A stretch of 64,000 nt of DNA from CAZCCC01 sp964535715 (GCA_964535715.1 CAZHUO010000002.1:1-64000), one strand, 5' to 3'. Positions 9,544 to 17,491 are shown, counted from the first letter of the stretch. The notes: generated by a model not told the origin, from the sequence alone. Translations and numbers: made by a program.

Positions 9544-10001
9544 TGTTTATGTTGAAGGCTGAAATAATTAATTCTCAAATATGTAAAATTACTCGAAAAG
9601 TTATTCGCACTGCCATTGAATATGAGAATATAACCGGTAGGAAGTTAGGGGTTACGGGAGAGATAGGTGAAATATTGGTTTGTAAGGAATTAGCTCTTAA
9701 AATTTTATCAAACCCTATTGCTGCCGGTTTTGATGCTGTGGATAATAAAGGTAAGAAATTTCAGATTAAGACGCGCAGGGGGAATACTAATAGTCCAGGT
9801 GCAAGGATAGGCACATTCTCGAGCCATTCATTTAACTACGCGATTTTAGCTATTCTTGATGATAAGTATAATATAGCTGAACTGTATAAAATTACTTATA
9901 AAAAATTAGAGCCAATTATCCAACGTTATAAAAAAAGGAATCCGCCGCTTCGTCAGTTTAAAAAAGGCGCTACCCGGATTAAAATTCAAAGCAAAAAATA
10001 G
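9537..10001 (+). CDS. Possible PD-(D/E)XK-fold protein at the end of the hsd operon
   Basis: This protein of about 154 residues has a conserved-looking core: GEIGEILVCKELA, then FDAVD, then KFQIKTR. The E - D - QxK spacing is typical of PD-(D/E)XK nuclease folds. The start is likely TTG at 9537, which has a good SD (AAGGAG at 9519-9524) and overlaps the preceding stop; an ATG at 9549 is the alternative. Being last in the restriction operon fits a DNA-associated role. I cannot assign a target or activity. Confidence 0.65.
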   Translation: MLVFMLKAEIINSQICKITRKVIRTAIEYENITGRKLGVTGEIGEILVCKELALKILSNPIAAGFDAVDNKGKKFQIKTRRGNTNSPGARIGTFSSHSFNYAILAILDDKYNIAELYKITYKKLEPIIQRYKKRNPPLRQFKKGATRIKIQSKK

Positions 10002-10038
10002 TTGAGTCAGTAAAATTTGCTGGAAGATTTCGGTAAAT

Positions 10039-10194
10039 ATGACTATCCGAAAAATCAATAAAAGAATTTCAAGAAATTTACGAGAAGTGATACGACAAAA
10101 ATTAAGCTGGGCCGAAGCCAGCGATGCTGTCTATAATCTCGCTGGCTTAGCCGAGCTAGGACTAAAACTTTATATTAGAGATATGGTAAAATGA
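10039..10194 (+). CDS. Hypothetical small protein, 51 aa
   Basis: This short ORF reads through 51 codons from an ATG. The protein has a basic N-terminal third and an alanine/leucine-rich helical remainder (SWAEASDAVYNLAGLAELGLKLY). I do not recognise it. It lies 37 nt after the last hsd-operon gene in the same direction. The amphipathic helical look makes it more than random sequence, but no SD or homology supports it. Confidence 0.35.
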   Translation: MTIRKINKRISRNLREVIRQKLSWAEASDAVYNLAGLAELGLKLYIRDMVK

Positions 10195-10215
10195 TAATGT
10201 TAAAGTAACTAAGCT

Positions 10216-10383
10216 ATGAAAAACATAATTATTTATTTCATAACTGGCAGTTTGTTCACAACCATCATTGTAGCGCTGGAAGAAAGTAATAATCGGATTT
10301 TATTCGGGTTGGCCACGCTTATTCCGGTTTTTACGCTTTATATCGTAAATAGTTTTAAGTTTTATGACAATCAAAATTTTTAG
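10216..10383 (+). CDS. Small membrane protein, 55 aa, GlpM/DUF3147-like
   Basis: The 55-residue product has two hydrophobic helices (about 4-20 and 28-46) separated by EESNN. The pattern FITGSLFTTIIVALEESNNR resembles half of a GlpM/DUF3147-type small membrane protein; this is recalled similarity, not searched. Its 3' end overlaps the start of the next gene by 20 nt in another frame, suggesting coupled expression. Confidence 0.45.
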   Translation: MKNIIIYFITGSLFTTIIVALEESNNRILFGLATLIPVFTLYIVNSFKFYDNQNF

Positions 10384-11410
10384 CCAAAAAAAGACTTTAG
10401 TCCTCATATTAGCATTGTTTGTAATCATATTGGTTATCGGTATTGCCATTCCGAAACTAACTGTTCGTGACCTGGTGCCAGTCAATTCAAATCTTAAACG
10501 ATGTGTCACTCAGTCCCTAGTCACTCATTACGACAATCCGCTTGAGCGCTTGGGTCTATATCTTGGAAAAAGCAGAATTGTCTCGGCAGACATAGCCAGT
10601 GCGGAGATTGAATCGTTTACAATATTTAGAATACCTTTGGGCATATTCAGAGGGGATATCAATTCAAAACTGGGTGTATTTTGTAATATGATAGACCCAA
10701 ACGATTCAAGCTCTCGAATGATCCAGTCGGAAGATGGTAATAATGAACTGCCAACGCCTGACGACAAGACTAAGTCGCAAATTCAGAAAACTGTCAGTAA
10801 TTTCATGGCTGATCCCGCTTTGGAAGTCAATTACATCAGTACCGAAAAACACCCGTCCAACTTTACGGTTGGCAAAGTTACGCCAGTTGATAATAATCCG
10901 CCCAGCGTGTCAGGTGCCTGGAGTATTGAAATACCCAAAGAATGGGAACGGCCAACTTTTGTTTTCCAGCAAATAAAATACATCGATAATCTATGTGAGG
11001 TTTATGAATACGAGATTGACGCCCGTAATAATCAGCTGGTTGAAGTCCATATTAAATACCCGCAAAGCGATATGGAGTTAAGTCTTGAAACTAAAGCAGA
11101 AAAGTGCAGTAGCTATGGGTCACTTTATACTCCGTTAAAGACAAAAGCCCAGATTGAAACAATAGCCATGGATTATCTGAGTCGGACTATTCCAAACTTT
11201 GACCAAATTAAAAATCAGTTTGAATACAGACCAAGTACCAAAAACCCAGTCAATGCCCCTGCGGTCAACGAATGGTTTTGGCAGGATACCAGCTATAAGT
11301 TGCCCGAAGGCCTAAGTGGTGATGTCTACAATTACCCGACGATTCGAATTATAATTAGTAGTGGGGGAAAATTAATTTACTATTTTAATAGCGTTGAATT
11401 ATTCAATTAA
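10364..11410 (+). CDS. Membrane-anchored extracytoplasmic protein of unknown function
   Basis: This 348-residue protein begins with a basic stretch and one strong hydrophobic helix (about 10-30). The long polar remainder is predicted outside the membrane. It contains three scattered cysteines and several aromatic-rich strand-like segments, but no motif I recognise. It overlaps the preceding 55-residue gene and precedes a convergent terminator. Base composition resembles the AT-rich background. Function unknown. Confidence 0.6.
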   Translation: MTIKIFSQKKTLVLILALFVIILVIGIAIPKLTVRDLVPVNSNLKRCVTQSLVTHYDNPLERLGLYLGKSRIVSADIASAEIESFTIFRIPLGIFRGDINSKLGVFCNMIDPNDSSSRMIQSEDGNNELPTPDDKTKSQIQKTVSNFMADPALEVNYISTEKHPSNFTVGKVTPVDNNPPSVSGAWSIEIPKEWERPTFVFQQIKYIDNLCEVYEYEIDARNNQLVEVHIKYPQSDMELSLETKAEKCSSYGSLYTPLKTKAQIETIAMDYLSRTIPNFDQIKNQFEYRPSTKNPVNAPAVNEWFWQDTSYKLPEGLSGDVYNYPTIRIIISSGGKLIYYFNSVELFN

Positions 11411-11420
11411 TTTTAAATAA

Positions 11421-11451
11421 AAAAAGAGAGGGCAGATATTACTCTGTCCTC
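11421..11451 (-). terminator. Terminator of the OMP gene
   Basis: Read on the minus strand, a 9-bp stem with one mismatch (11443-11451 with 11428-11436) is followed by TCTTTTTTTA. It lies 24 nt after the stop of the outer-membrane protein gene. The convergent plus-strand gene ends at 11410, so it separates the two units. Confidence 0.75.
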
Positions 11452-11474
11452 AGAAGTGATGGTTCTGACGTTTG

Positions 11475-12683
11475 TTAGAACCGATAGCTTATCCCAAACG
11501 AGAGGCCTGGAACTTTCGCTTCGTAATTTCCCGGAGCAAGATGTCCCGGCCCTTGTTTGACTTCCCGGGTGGCTTGAGCCCAAACGTAGGCGACGTCAAT
11601 TGACCAGTCGCTTTTTTTGTAGCCAAGACCGCAGGCCCAGTCAAACCCTTCGGCGTCCGGCATAATTGGATTCATGGTTGAGTCCGGAAACGGCGCGCCT
11701 TGCCAGCCGACACCGCCGCGAACAAACCAGTTCTCGTCTAGCTGGTACTCAGCGCCGAAGTGTAAGCTGATGAAGTTGCGCCACTTCAGCTCTTGAGTGA
11801 TGGTCGGCAACTTGTTGAAGTCAAAGACCATCTTGTCGGCACCCGAGTAGTCGTAATAGTTGGCGTCAAACGCCAGCAGCAGTCTCTTGGTTGGCTTGTA
11901 GGCAATGCCCGTGCCGAATCGTGCCGGAAAAGTGAAGTGGGTTTTGAAGTGGTCATCACCCAGACCTAAGCCGAACAGGCTCAGGTCAGTTTCACCTTTC
12001 AAGGTCACTTGCATCGGCGCAGAGTAGCCAAAGCCCCAAGAGAATTTGTCGCTTGGTTTGTACAGAACGCCAAAGCGCCAACTAACACCAAAGCCATTGC
12101 CGCCGTTTTTCAGAAACAGCGGATCAATGACCAGTTGTCCCAGTTGATGGAATTGCGCGTCGTAGCAAAACTGCGACCAGCCAACATCCAGACCGGCACC
12201 AATTGAGAGCGTATCGCTGACCTCATACGACAAGGCTATCGTCGCATTAGTCAGAGATAACAAACTCTTTTGGTACAGCATTCCGTGATGCTGGTTCTTC
12301 GGGTATTCGACTCCGAGACCGTAGGGCGTGTAAAAACCGCCGCCCAAGACCAACTTGTCGGTCAGCCGAAAGATTCCAGCTGCTAACGGCATGGGAAAGA
12401 CTTTGTCTTCCGATTCCTCAGAGTAACCGCCCCAACTCTGTGGCAGTTTGAAACTGAGTTTTGGAAAATTAAAGTCTGCGCCGACCTCGACGAAGTTGTT
12501 CTCGACTTGGCTGATGCCCGCCACGTTGTAATAAAACGCCGAGACGTCATCAGCGATCGCCGTGTAAGCGCCGCTTAATCCCAATGCCCGCGGTCCCAGT
12601 CCACCAACTTTGTTAGGTCCGCCCGCATGGGACGAACCAGATACTACAACTACCAACAGCAGTATTGCAAACAGTCGTTTCAT
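11475..12683 (-). CDS. Outer-membrane protein, OMPP1/FadL/TodX-like transport family
   Basis: The 402-residue product starts with a clean signal peptide (MKRLFAILLLVVVVSG, cleavage likely after SHA). It continues with the FadL-family N-terminal pattern (GPRALGLSGAYTAIADDVSAFYYNVAG), many alternating beta strands and a C-terminal SFGISYRF. FadL proteins are outer-membrane channels for hydrophobic substrates. The start at 12683 is chosen because GGAGGG lies 8 nt upstream; longer versions lack an SD. The gene is GC-richer than its neighbours. A beta-barrel is unexpected in Patescibacteria, which are generally described as lacking a conventional lipopolysaccharide outer membrane. Recent transfer is likely. 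Confidence 0.82.
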   Translation of the reverse strand: MKRLFAILLLVVVVSGSSHAGGPNKVGGLGPRALGLSGAYTAIADDVSAFYYNVAGISQVENNFVEVGADFNFPKLSFKLPQSWGGYSEESEDKVFPMPLAAGIFRLTDKLVLGGGFYTPYGLGVEYPKNQHHGMLYQKSLLSLTNATIALSYEVSDTLSIGAGLDVGWSQFCYDAQFHQLGQLVIDPLFLKNGGNGFGVSWRFGVLYKPSDKFSWGFGYSAPMQVTLKGETDLSLFGLGLGDDHFKTHFTFPARFGTGIAYKPTKRLLLAFDANYYDYSGADKMVFDFNKLPTITQELKWRNFISLHFGAEYQLDENWFVRGGVGWQGAPFPDSTMNPIMPDAEGFDWACGLGYKKSDWSIDVAYVWAQATREVKQGPGHLAPGNYEAKVPGLSFGISYRF

Positions 12684-12777
12684 GGGTTTTCCCTCCAGGT
12701 TGAGTTCAAAGGTCAATCAGTAGACAATTCAACAATTTACACTACCATTTTTTCAATAACCTGTCAATATCGTGCTA

Positions 12778-12806
12778 TTGACATTTTTGTTGTAATATTA
12801 TATTAT
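12778..12806 (+). promoter_or_regulatory. Sigma70-type promoter for methyltransferase
   Basis: TTGACA (12778-12783) and TATTAT (12801-12806) have 17-nt spacing, 60 nt upstream of the methyltransferase ATG. On the opposite strand a TTGACA (12762-12767) faces the OMP gene but lacks a good -10. Confidence 0.75.
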
Positions 12807-12865
12807 GCAATGTTGATTTTAGGATGGTATTGTATTCAGGCTCAATCAACAAGGAGGGTTTAGAA

Positions 12866-13693
12866 ATGGAGAAGATAGAAACTTCCAGAGAGTTTCTTCT
12901 GTCATTGCAGAGCCCTGAGATTCGTAAGTTCATCACCGATTTCGAAAGATGGAATAATGTCGCCGGACCGTTTATGAACAGAGTCTCTTACCCCTACCGT
13001 TCTTTACAGCGAGACTTGGTTTCGCTGATGGTAGAAAGGGTTGGATCTGTTCTGGTTGATTACGGTTGCGGCGCTGGTTATATTGCCGCATCGCTAGTTG
13101 CTACCGGCAACAAAGACTTTCCATCGCGAATCATCGCTGTTGATCCCGATTTAGGCACTCTGAGTGAAGTTCCTGATACCTTGGCTAACGCTGGGTATCA
13201 GGGGAAACTCTGCCTACTTCAATCCAGTTCTATGGTACCTTTACCGTTGCAAGACGGCGAAGTGGATACCATTGTGTCTGGATTGGGGGCAATAACCTAC
13301 AGCGGCTTTCATCTCAACTCTCATGGCGTTCTAGTCGGCAAAGTGGCCTTGCTGGAGTGTCTGAAAGAGTGTCATCGAGTTTTGAAGCCGCAAGGTTACT
13401 TGGGATTCAGCAGTTTGATCCCTAGTCCGGATTTCAAGCGCATCAAATGGGAAACCATTTGGAGCTTGTTCCGGAAAGGGGAATGGTGGTTGCTTGCGAC
13501 CTCGCTGCCGAGCGCTAAGACCGTCGAACAGCTGTCGGCTTTCATGGCTGACTGCGCATTGGCTGGTCGAGCGCACTATCTGACAGAAGAAGAGTGGAAA
13601 GACACTTTATCCCAGGCGGGATTTATGGCCACTGACATCAAGACCGGTGGCTATGCTGGGCAAGGCATCGCTATTGCCGCCCAGAAAGTGTAA
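12866..13693 (+). CDS. Class I SAM-dependent methyltransferase
   Basis: This 275-residue protein has the Rossmann methyltransferase motifs: motif I VDYGCGAGYIA (about 55-65), motif II IIAVDPD, a post-motif with the LPLQDGEVDTIVSGLG acidic loop, and ECHRVLKPQGYLGFSS. The start at 12866 follows a strong SD (AAGGAGGG). It has its own promoter at 12778-12806 and ends in front of a strong terminator. Composition and SD match the divergent OMP gene and the radical SAM island at 17.3 kb, not the AT-rich surroundings. The substrate is unknown; a tie to the peptide locus 3.7 kb downstream is speculative. Confidence 0.82.
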   Translation: MEKIETSREFLLSLQSPEIRKFITDFERWNNVAGPFMNRVSYPYRSLQRDLVSLMVERVGSVLVDYGCGAGYIAASLVATGNKDFPSRIIAVDPDLGTLSEVPDTLANAGYQGKLCLLQSSSMVPLPLQDGEVDTIVSGLGAITYSGFHLNSHGVLVGKVALLECLKECHRVLKPQGYLGFSSLIPSPDFKRIKWETIWSLFRKGEWWLLATSLPSAKTVEQLSAFMADCALAGRAHYLTEEEWKDTLSQAGFMATDIKTGGYAGQGIAIAAQKV

Positions 13694-13704
13694 TCCCCAA
13701 AACT

Positions 13705-13733
13705 TTGACCACTCCCGACAAAAACCGTATAAT
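13705..13733 (+). promoter_or_regulatory. Promoter for histidine kinase, embedded in the upstream terminator
   Basis: TTGACC (13705-13710) and TATAAT (13728-13733) have exactly 17-nt spacing. The spacer is partly the left arm, and the -10 lies in the loop, of the terminator hairpin of the preceding gene. Transcription would start near 13740, about 33 nt before the kinase ATG. Confidence 0.75.
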
Positions 13734-13758
13734 AAAGGTATGTCGGGAGTCTTTTTTT
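13711..13758 (+). terminator. Intrinsic terminator after methyltransferase gene
   Basis: ACTCCCGACA (13711-13720) pairs perfectly with TGTCGGGAGT (13741-13750) across a 20-nt loop, followed by C and seven Ts. The loop holds the TATAAT of the next gene. Confidence 0.85.
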
Positions 13759-13772
13759 ATCTCTAATCTTCT

Positions 13773-16040
13773 ATGGACATAAGAGATGTTTTGTTAATAT
13801 TTGCGTTTATCGCTGACTTGGTTTTGGCTTTTATTGTTGTTAAGTCAAATTATAAAAAAGAGTCAAATATTTCTTATAGCTTGGTAGCTGTTTTGGTGGG
13901 ACTTTGGAGTTTAGGTATTGCTGGGTTTAGGGCATCGAACAATTATCAAGTCCAATTATTTTGGAATCAAGAATTTATTCTGGCCGCTGCGCTTATAGGC
14001 AGTAGCTTTTTTCATTTTTCTCTTGTTTTTTCAGATCCTGAAAATAAACTAAAAAATTGGCAGCGCTTATTAATTTATTTGCCTAATATTTTGATTGTCT
14101 GGGCAGTGATGACTCCGGGAATATTAATTCAGGATATAAAAATAAGAGATTGGGGTAATGAGAGTATACTAGGATGGGGTTATATTTATTATGGTATTTA
14201 TTTTTCTACGCTGTGGCTTTTAAGCGCCTACAATTTAATTAGGAAATATATTCATTCAAAGGGTATATTTAAGGCACAACTTCGGTATATCCTTATAGGT
14301 ACGATGTTTTCCATGTTGTTGGGAAGCGTTTTTGATTTATTCTTCATACTCTTAGGAAATTATCGTTGGATTTGGCTTGGCCCTTATGCATCCTTTACTT
14401 TTGCTCTGTTCAGCACCTATGCAATTGTCAGATATCGATTAATGGATATTAGACTGGTAGTTAAAAAAGTTTATATTTATTTGGGACTGGCCATTTTTAC
14501 TTATGCCATTTTTTATTTAATTGATTGGCTTTATATCAGTTTATACGGGAATGTTTTTTCATTTTTTGGCTTTCTGACTGGAATTTTTATCGCTCCGATT
14601 TTTATTATTGCTTTACTTAGTATTAATAATCTTTTAAAGAGAATTGCCGATAAGTATATTTTTACGGAACTATATAATTATCAAAAAACCATCACTAAAC
14701 TTTCTCAAGATCTAAACCATTCAATTGATTTACAAAAAATAATTGATTTAATAGTTGAAACAATAAAACAAACCATGCGGCTCAATCGAGCTGGGGTTTT
14801 GCTGATTGATCAAAATCAAAATCCAACTTTCTACCGTATTGCAAAAGTTATCGGTTTTAATGAACAAAACGGAATTTCTTTAGTTAAAGATAATTTTTTA
14901 ACTCAGTATCTTGAAAAAACTCAGAAGCCAATAGTACGGGATGAGTTAACTTTGTTAGTACGGGACTCAAAAAATAAAAAAGATCAGCAGAGTTTTGGAA
15001 AATTATACCAGCACATGGAGCACATTGAAGCTTCCCTATGCTTACCGTTAATGAGCAGCAAAAGATTAATGGGAATTATTGTCTTGGGTTCAAAAATGTC
15101 TGGTGATGCTTACAGCCAGGAGGATTTAGAATTACTTAGCACCCTCTCTAATCAGGCAGGCGTTGCCATTGATAACGCCAAACTTTATAAAGAGGTTCAA
15201 GATTTCAGCAAGACCTTACAGCAAAAAGTTGATGAGCAAACCAAGGATATCAATGAAAAAAATAAATATCTACAGGAATTACTGAATATGAAAACTGATT
15301 TTTTGCGGGTGGTAAATCATCAACTCAATACGCCGTTAGCAGTTATGAAAGGATATTTTTCGATGATGGAGGAAGGCTCTTATCCTCCCGATAAAGCCAG
15401 ACCAGCGATTAAGGGTGGTTTGGAAAGAATCAGCTCTACGGTTTCGGACTTTTGGGATGCCTATGAGTTGGAAGGCGAAAAAATGAAGATGGAGTCGCAA
15501 AAGACCGACGTTACTGAGATAATTGATCGGTTAATTCCGGAAAAACAAAATTTACAACTGGCTCAGGAAAGAAAGTTAAAAATTGAGGTGCAAAAACCTG
15601 ACTTTAAGGTTCCCTTGGTTTGGTGTGACTACAAAAAAATCGCTCATGTCATATCCAATCTTTTGGACAATGCGGTCTATTATACCCGCCAAGGCGGTGT
15701 CATAGTTTTTTATGAATTAGTGGGCAAAGATTATTTGAAGGTTAATATAAAAGATACCGGATCGGGAATCTCGGAACAAGATAAAAAGAACCTATTTCAA
15801 AAATTTTCTCGGGGGAAAAATGCCACTGACCTTCGCCCTGACGGGTCTGGCTTAGGATTATTTATTGCCAAAAAAATTGTGGAAGGCAATGACGGCGAAA
15901 TGACTTATTTTAGCGAGGGGGTTAATCGGGGTTCGACTTTTAATTTTACTGTGCCGATTTTTAAGAATCAAAAAACAGAAATTGGAAAAGAAAATTCAGC
16001 CACTAAAGAAAAAAAGATTGTGATTTTTGGTGATAAATAA
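13773..16040 (+). CDS. Hybrid-less sensor histidine kinase, 7TM-GAF-HisKA-HATPase
   Basis: The 755-residue sensor has an N-terminal 7TM-type membrane domain (about 5-285), a GAF domain (about 300-475), a coiled linker and the kinase core. The H-box FLRVVNHQLNTP places the phosphorylated histidine at His516. The N-box (HVISNLLDNAVYY), G1 (DTGSGIS) and G2 (GSGLGLFIA) motifs are present, so it should be active. It has its own promoter and is followed after 18 nt by a response regulator, its likely partner. The signal is not evident; 7TM-GAF kinases usually sense small molecules or membrane state. Confidence 0.92.
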   Translation: MDIRDVLLIFAFIADLVLAFIVVKSNYKKESNISYSLVAVLVGLWSLGIAGFRASNNYQVQLFWNQEFILAAALIGSSFFHFSLVFSDPENKLKNWQRLLIYLPNILIVWAVMTPGILIQDIKIRDWGNESILGWGYIYYGIYFSTLWLLSAYNLIRKYIHSKGIFKAQLRYILIGTMFSMLLGSVFDLFFILLGNYRWIWLGPYASFTFALFSTYAIVRYRLMDIRLVVKKVYIYLGLAIFTYAIFYLIDWLYISLYGNVFSFFGFLTGIFIAPIFIIALLSINNLLKRIADKYIFTELYNYQKTITKLSQDLNHSIDLQKIIDLIVETIKQTMRLNRAGVLLIDQNQNPTFYRIAKVIGFNEQNGISLVKDNFLTQYLEKTQKPIVRDELTLLVRDSKNKKDQQSFGKLYQHMEHIEASLCLPLMSSKRLMGIIVLGSKMSGDAYSQEDLELLSTLSNQAGVAIDNAKLYKEVQDFSKTLQQKVDEQTKDINEKNKYLQELLNMKTDFLRVVNHQLNTPLAVMKGYFSMMEEGSYPPDKARPAIKGGLERISSTVSDFWDAYELEGEKMKMESQKTDVTEIIDRLIPEKQNLQLAQERKLKIEVQKPDFKVPLVWCDYKKIAHVISNLLDNAVYYTRQGGVIVFYELVGKDYLKVNIKDTGSGISEQDKKNLFQKFSRGKNATDLRPDGSGLGLFIAKKIVEGNDGEMTYFSEGVNRGSTFNFTVPIFKNQKTEIGKENSATKEKKIVIFGDK

Positions 16041-16058
16041 TTAATTTTAAACAAACAT

Positions 16059-16499
16059 ATGACAACTACTAATGTGATGAAGTCAAGTAAAGGCCGAATT
16101 CTTTTAGTTGAAGATGAAAGACAACTGGTTGATATTTATCATGATTTTTTGGAAATGAATGGCTATGATTTTTTATCCACTAAAGACATTCGGGAAGCGT
16201 TGCAGATTACGGAATTTGAACAGCCTGATTTAGTCTTACTTGATATTATTATTCCTAAGCCGGAGAACACCATCGCCGAACAGGGCTGGGAATATTTGGA
16301 AGCAATCAAGAAAAATCCTAAGACTAAAGATATTCCCATCGTGGTTTTTACTAACCTGGAAACGCATCGCGATCGGGTTAAAAGCGAAAAAATGGGAGCA
16401 ACTGCTTATATCTTTAAGCGCGATTGCACGCCCAGAGAAGTAATGGATACTATTGCCGAAATTATTAAAAGAGACAGGGAAAAGAAAAAGAAGAAATAA
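16059..16499 (+). CDS. Single-domain response regulator
   Basis: This 146-residue CheY-like receiver has the acidic pair in ILLVEDE, the phospho-acceptor Asp62 in LLDIIIP, a Thr in VVFTN and the conserved Lys in FKRD. No output domain follows, only a lysine-rich tail, so it must act through protein contact or in a phosphorelay. It lies 18 nt after the kinase gene, in one operon. An insertion after the acceptor aspartate (IPKPENTIAEQ) is typical of a Patescibacteria-like receiver subgroup in my recollection. Confidence 0.9.
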   Translation: MTTTNVMKSSKGRILLVEDERQLVDIYHDFLEMNGYDFLSTKDIREALQITEFEQPDLVLLDIIIPKPENTIAEQGWEYLEAIKKNPKTKDIPIVVFTNLETHRDRVKSEKMGATAYIFKRDCTPREVMDTIAEIIKRDREKKKKK

Positions 16500-16573
16500 A
16501 AAAGATATATGAAAGCGTCCTTACACTTTATGGGATTTTTTTATAAAATTAATTCAAACAACAGTATAAAAAG

Positions 16574-16978
16574 ATGACTATTTTATTTATTTGTCAAAGT
16601 AACTCTGGTCGAAGCCAAATGGCGGAAGCATTTTTTAATTCTCTTTCTGAAAAAGGGAAAGCAATAAGCGCCGGAATTAAGCCGGATAAAGAAATTCATC
16701 CATGGACAGTGGAAGTGATGAAAGAGATTGGCATTGATGTGAGCTGTAAAGTCCCAAGATTACTCACCGCTGAGTTAATTAAAAAAGCAGACAAAATAAT
16801 TGTCATGGATGCTGATTTATTAAAAATTACTTCTTTAAAAAATTTATCTAAAACAGAAAATTGGAAAATTGAAGAACCTTTAGGAAAATCTTTAAATAGA
16901 GTTAGGAAAATCAGAGATGAAATTAAAGAAAAAGTGGAGCAGTTAATTAAAAGTCTTGAATTATCTAAATTAAATTGA
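16574..16978 (+). CDS. Low-molecular-weight phosphatase / arsenate reductase-like protein
   Basis: The 134-residue protein has the phosphate-binding C-x5-R loop at its N-terminus (CQSNSGRS, Cys7 and Arg13), followed by QMAEAFFN, as in the LMW-PTP/ArsC fold. The acid loop reads NWKIEEPLGKS where the family normally has a D-P pair, so Glu may replace the usual general-acid Asp. No arsenic-resistance genes are nearby. It follows the two-component genes on the same strand after 75 nt. Phosphatase versus arsenate reductase cannot be settled from the sequence. Confidence 0.82.
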   Translation: MTILFICQSNSGRSQMAEAFFNSLSEKGKAISAGIKPDKEIHPWTVEVMKEIGIDVSCKVPRLLTAELIKKADKIIVMDADLLKITSLKNLSKTENWKIEEPLGKSLNRVRKIRDEIKEKVEQLIKSLELSKLN

Positions 16979-16994
16979 TAACAGGTTTTATGCC

Positions 16995-17018
16995 GCTGTA
17001 AGTTAACAGTTTTACAGC
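16995..17018 (+). terminator. Weak hairpin after phosphatase gene
   Basis: GCTGTAA (16995-17001) and TTACAGC (17012-17018) form a 7-bp stem with a 10-nt loop shortly after the phosphatase stop. A TTTTTT run follows only at about 17031-17036, so termination is uncertain. The rest of 17040-17130 shows no gene. Confidence 0.4.
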
Positions 17019-17133
17019 ATCAGCTGGACGTTTTTTGAAGAACTTGGTAAGATAAATATAACAATTTAACTAATCAACATAGCGCCGTTTTTGGCGTGTT
17101 TTTTAAAACTGCATAATCACCTTTACGTCATCT

Positions 17134-17163
17134 TTGACGTCTTGACATAAAAAACCCTATAAT
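17134..17163 (+). promoter_or_regulatory. Promoter of the peptide/radical SAM operon
   Basis: TTGACG (17134-17139) and a perfect TATAAT (17158-17163) are 18 nt apart. A second -35, TTGACA (17142-17147), stands 17 nt from TAAGAT (17165-17170). The leader to the peptide ATG would be about 180 nt and includes a CTAGC/GCTAG hairpin (17281-17295). Confidence 0.65.
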
Positions 17164-17351
17164 ATAAGATAAAGCGTTAAATTGGTGGCAAAGACGATTA
17201 TTTTAGTGGTTAATTTTTGTTGATTTTACCCCTTAAACCTATTATTTTGAGGGAAGTCTAAAAGTATAAACCAACAGAAACTAGCCACTTGCTAGATTGT
17301 CCTTTGTCATAAGCGAACAGAATGTGAATGGTCGAAAGGAGGTGACAGGTC

Positions 17352-17435
17352 ATGTTGAAAGAGTTCACGCTCGAGAAGCGGTCAAAGGTATCCAGCCGCA
17401 CGTTGAAGGACGCGGTGGACATGGACCAGGACTAG
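17352..17435 (+). CDS. Putative RiPP precursor peptide, 27 aa
   Basis: A 27-residue ORF (begins MLKEFTLEKR, ends DAVDMDQD, TAG stop) starts 6 nt after AAAGGAGGTGA, a perfect 11-nt complement to the 16S rRNA 3' end and the best SD in the window. It is charged, has no Cys, Tyr, Trp, Gly or Pro, and looks like a leader (KEFTLEKRSKVSS) followed by an acidic tail. It lies directly before a maturase with a PqqD-like peptide-binding domain, separated by a very stable hairpin, which is the usual RiPP order. I do not recognise the precursor family. The gene is strongly supported by its SD and context; the RiPP role is inferred. Confidence 0.65.
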   Translation: MLKEFTLEKRSKVSSRTLKDAVDMDQD

Positions 17436-17447
17436 GCCGAGAAGCGT

Positions 17448-17491
17448 GGGGAGGATGGTGGCTTTGCTAAAGGCAAGGTGCCATCCTCCCC
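17448..17491 (+). promoter_or_regulatory. Stable hairpin between peptide and maturase genes
   Basis: GGGGAGGATGG (17448-17458) pairs perfectly with CCATCCTCCCC (17481-17491). An inner 6-bp stem with one G-T pair (17462-17467 with 17473-17478) caps it with a 5-nt loop. No T run follows, so it is more likely an RNA-stability or partial-attenuation element that sets peptide over enzyme ratio than a full terminator. Confidence 0.75.

Noticed and set aside
16574..16978. Arsenic resistance operon
   Set aside because: No arsR, arsB or acr3 homologue is adjacent; only the LMW-PTP fold is present.
17142..17163. TTGACA with TATAAT as a single promoter
   Set aside because: The spacing is only 10 nt. 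The pairs TTGACG-18-TATAAT and TTGACA-17-TAAGAT are better.
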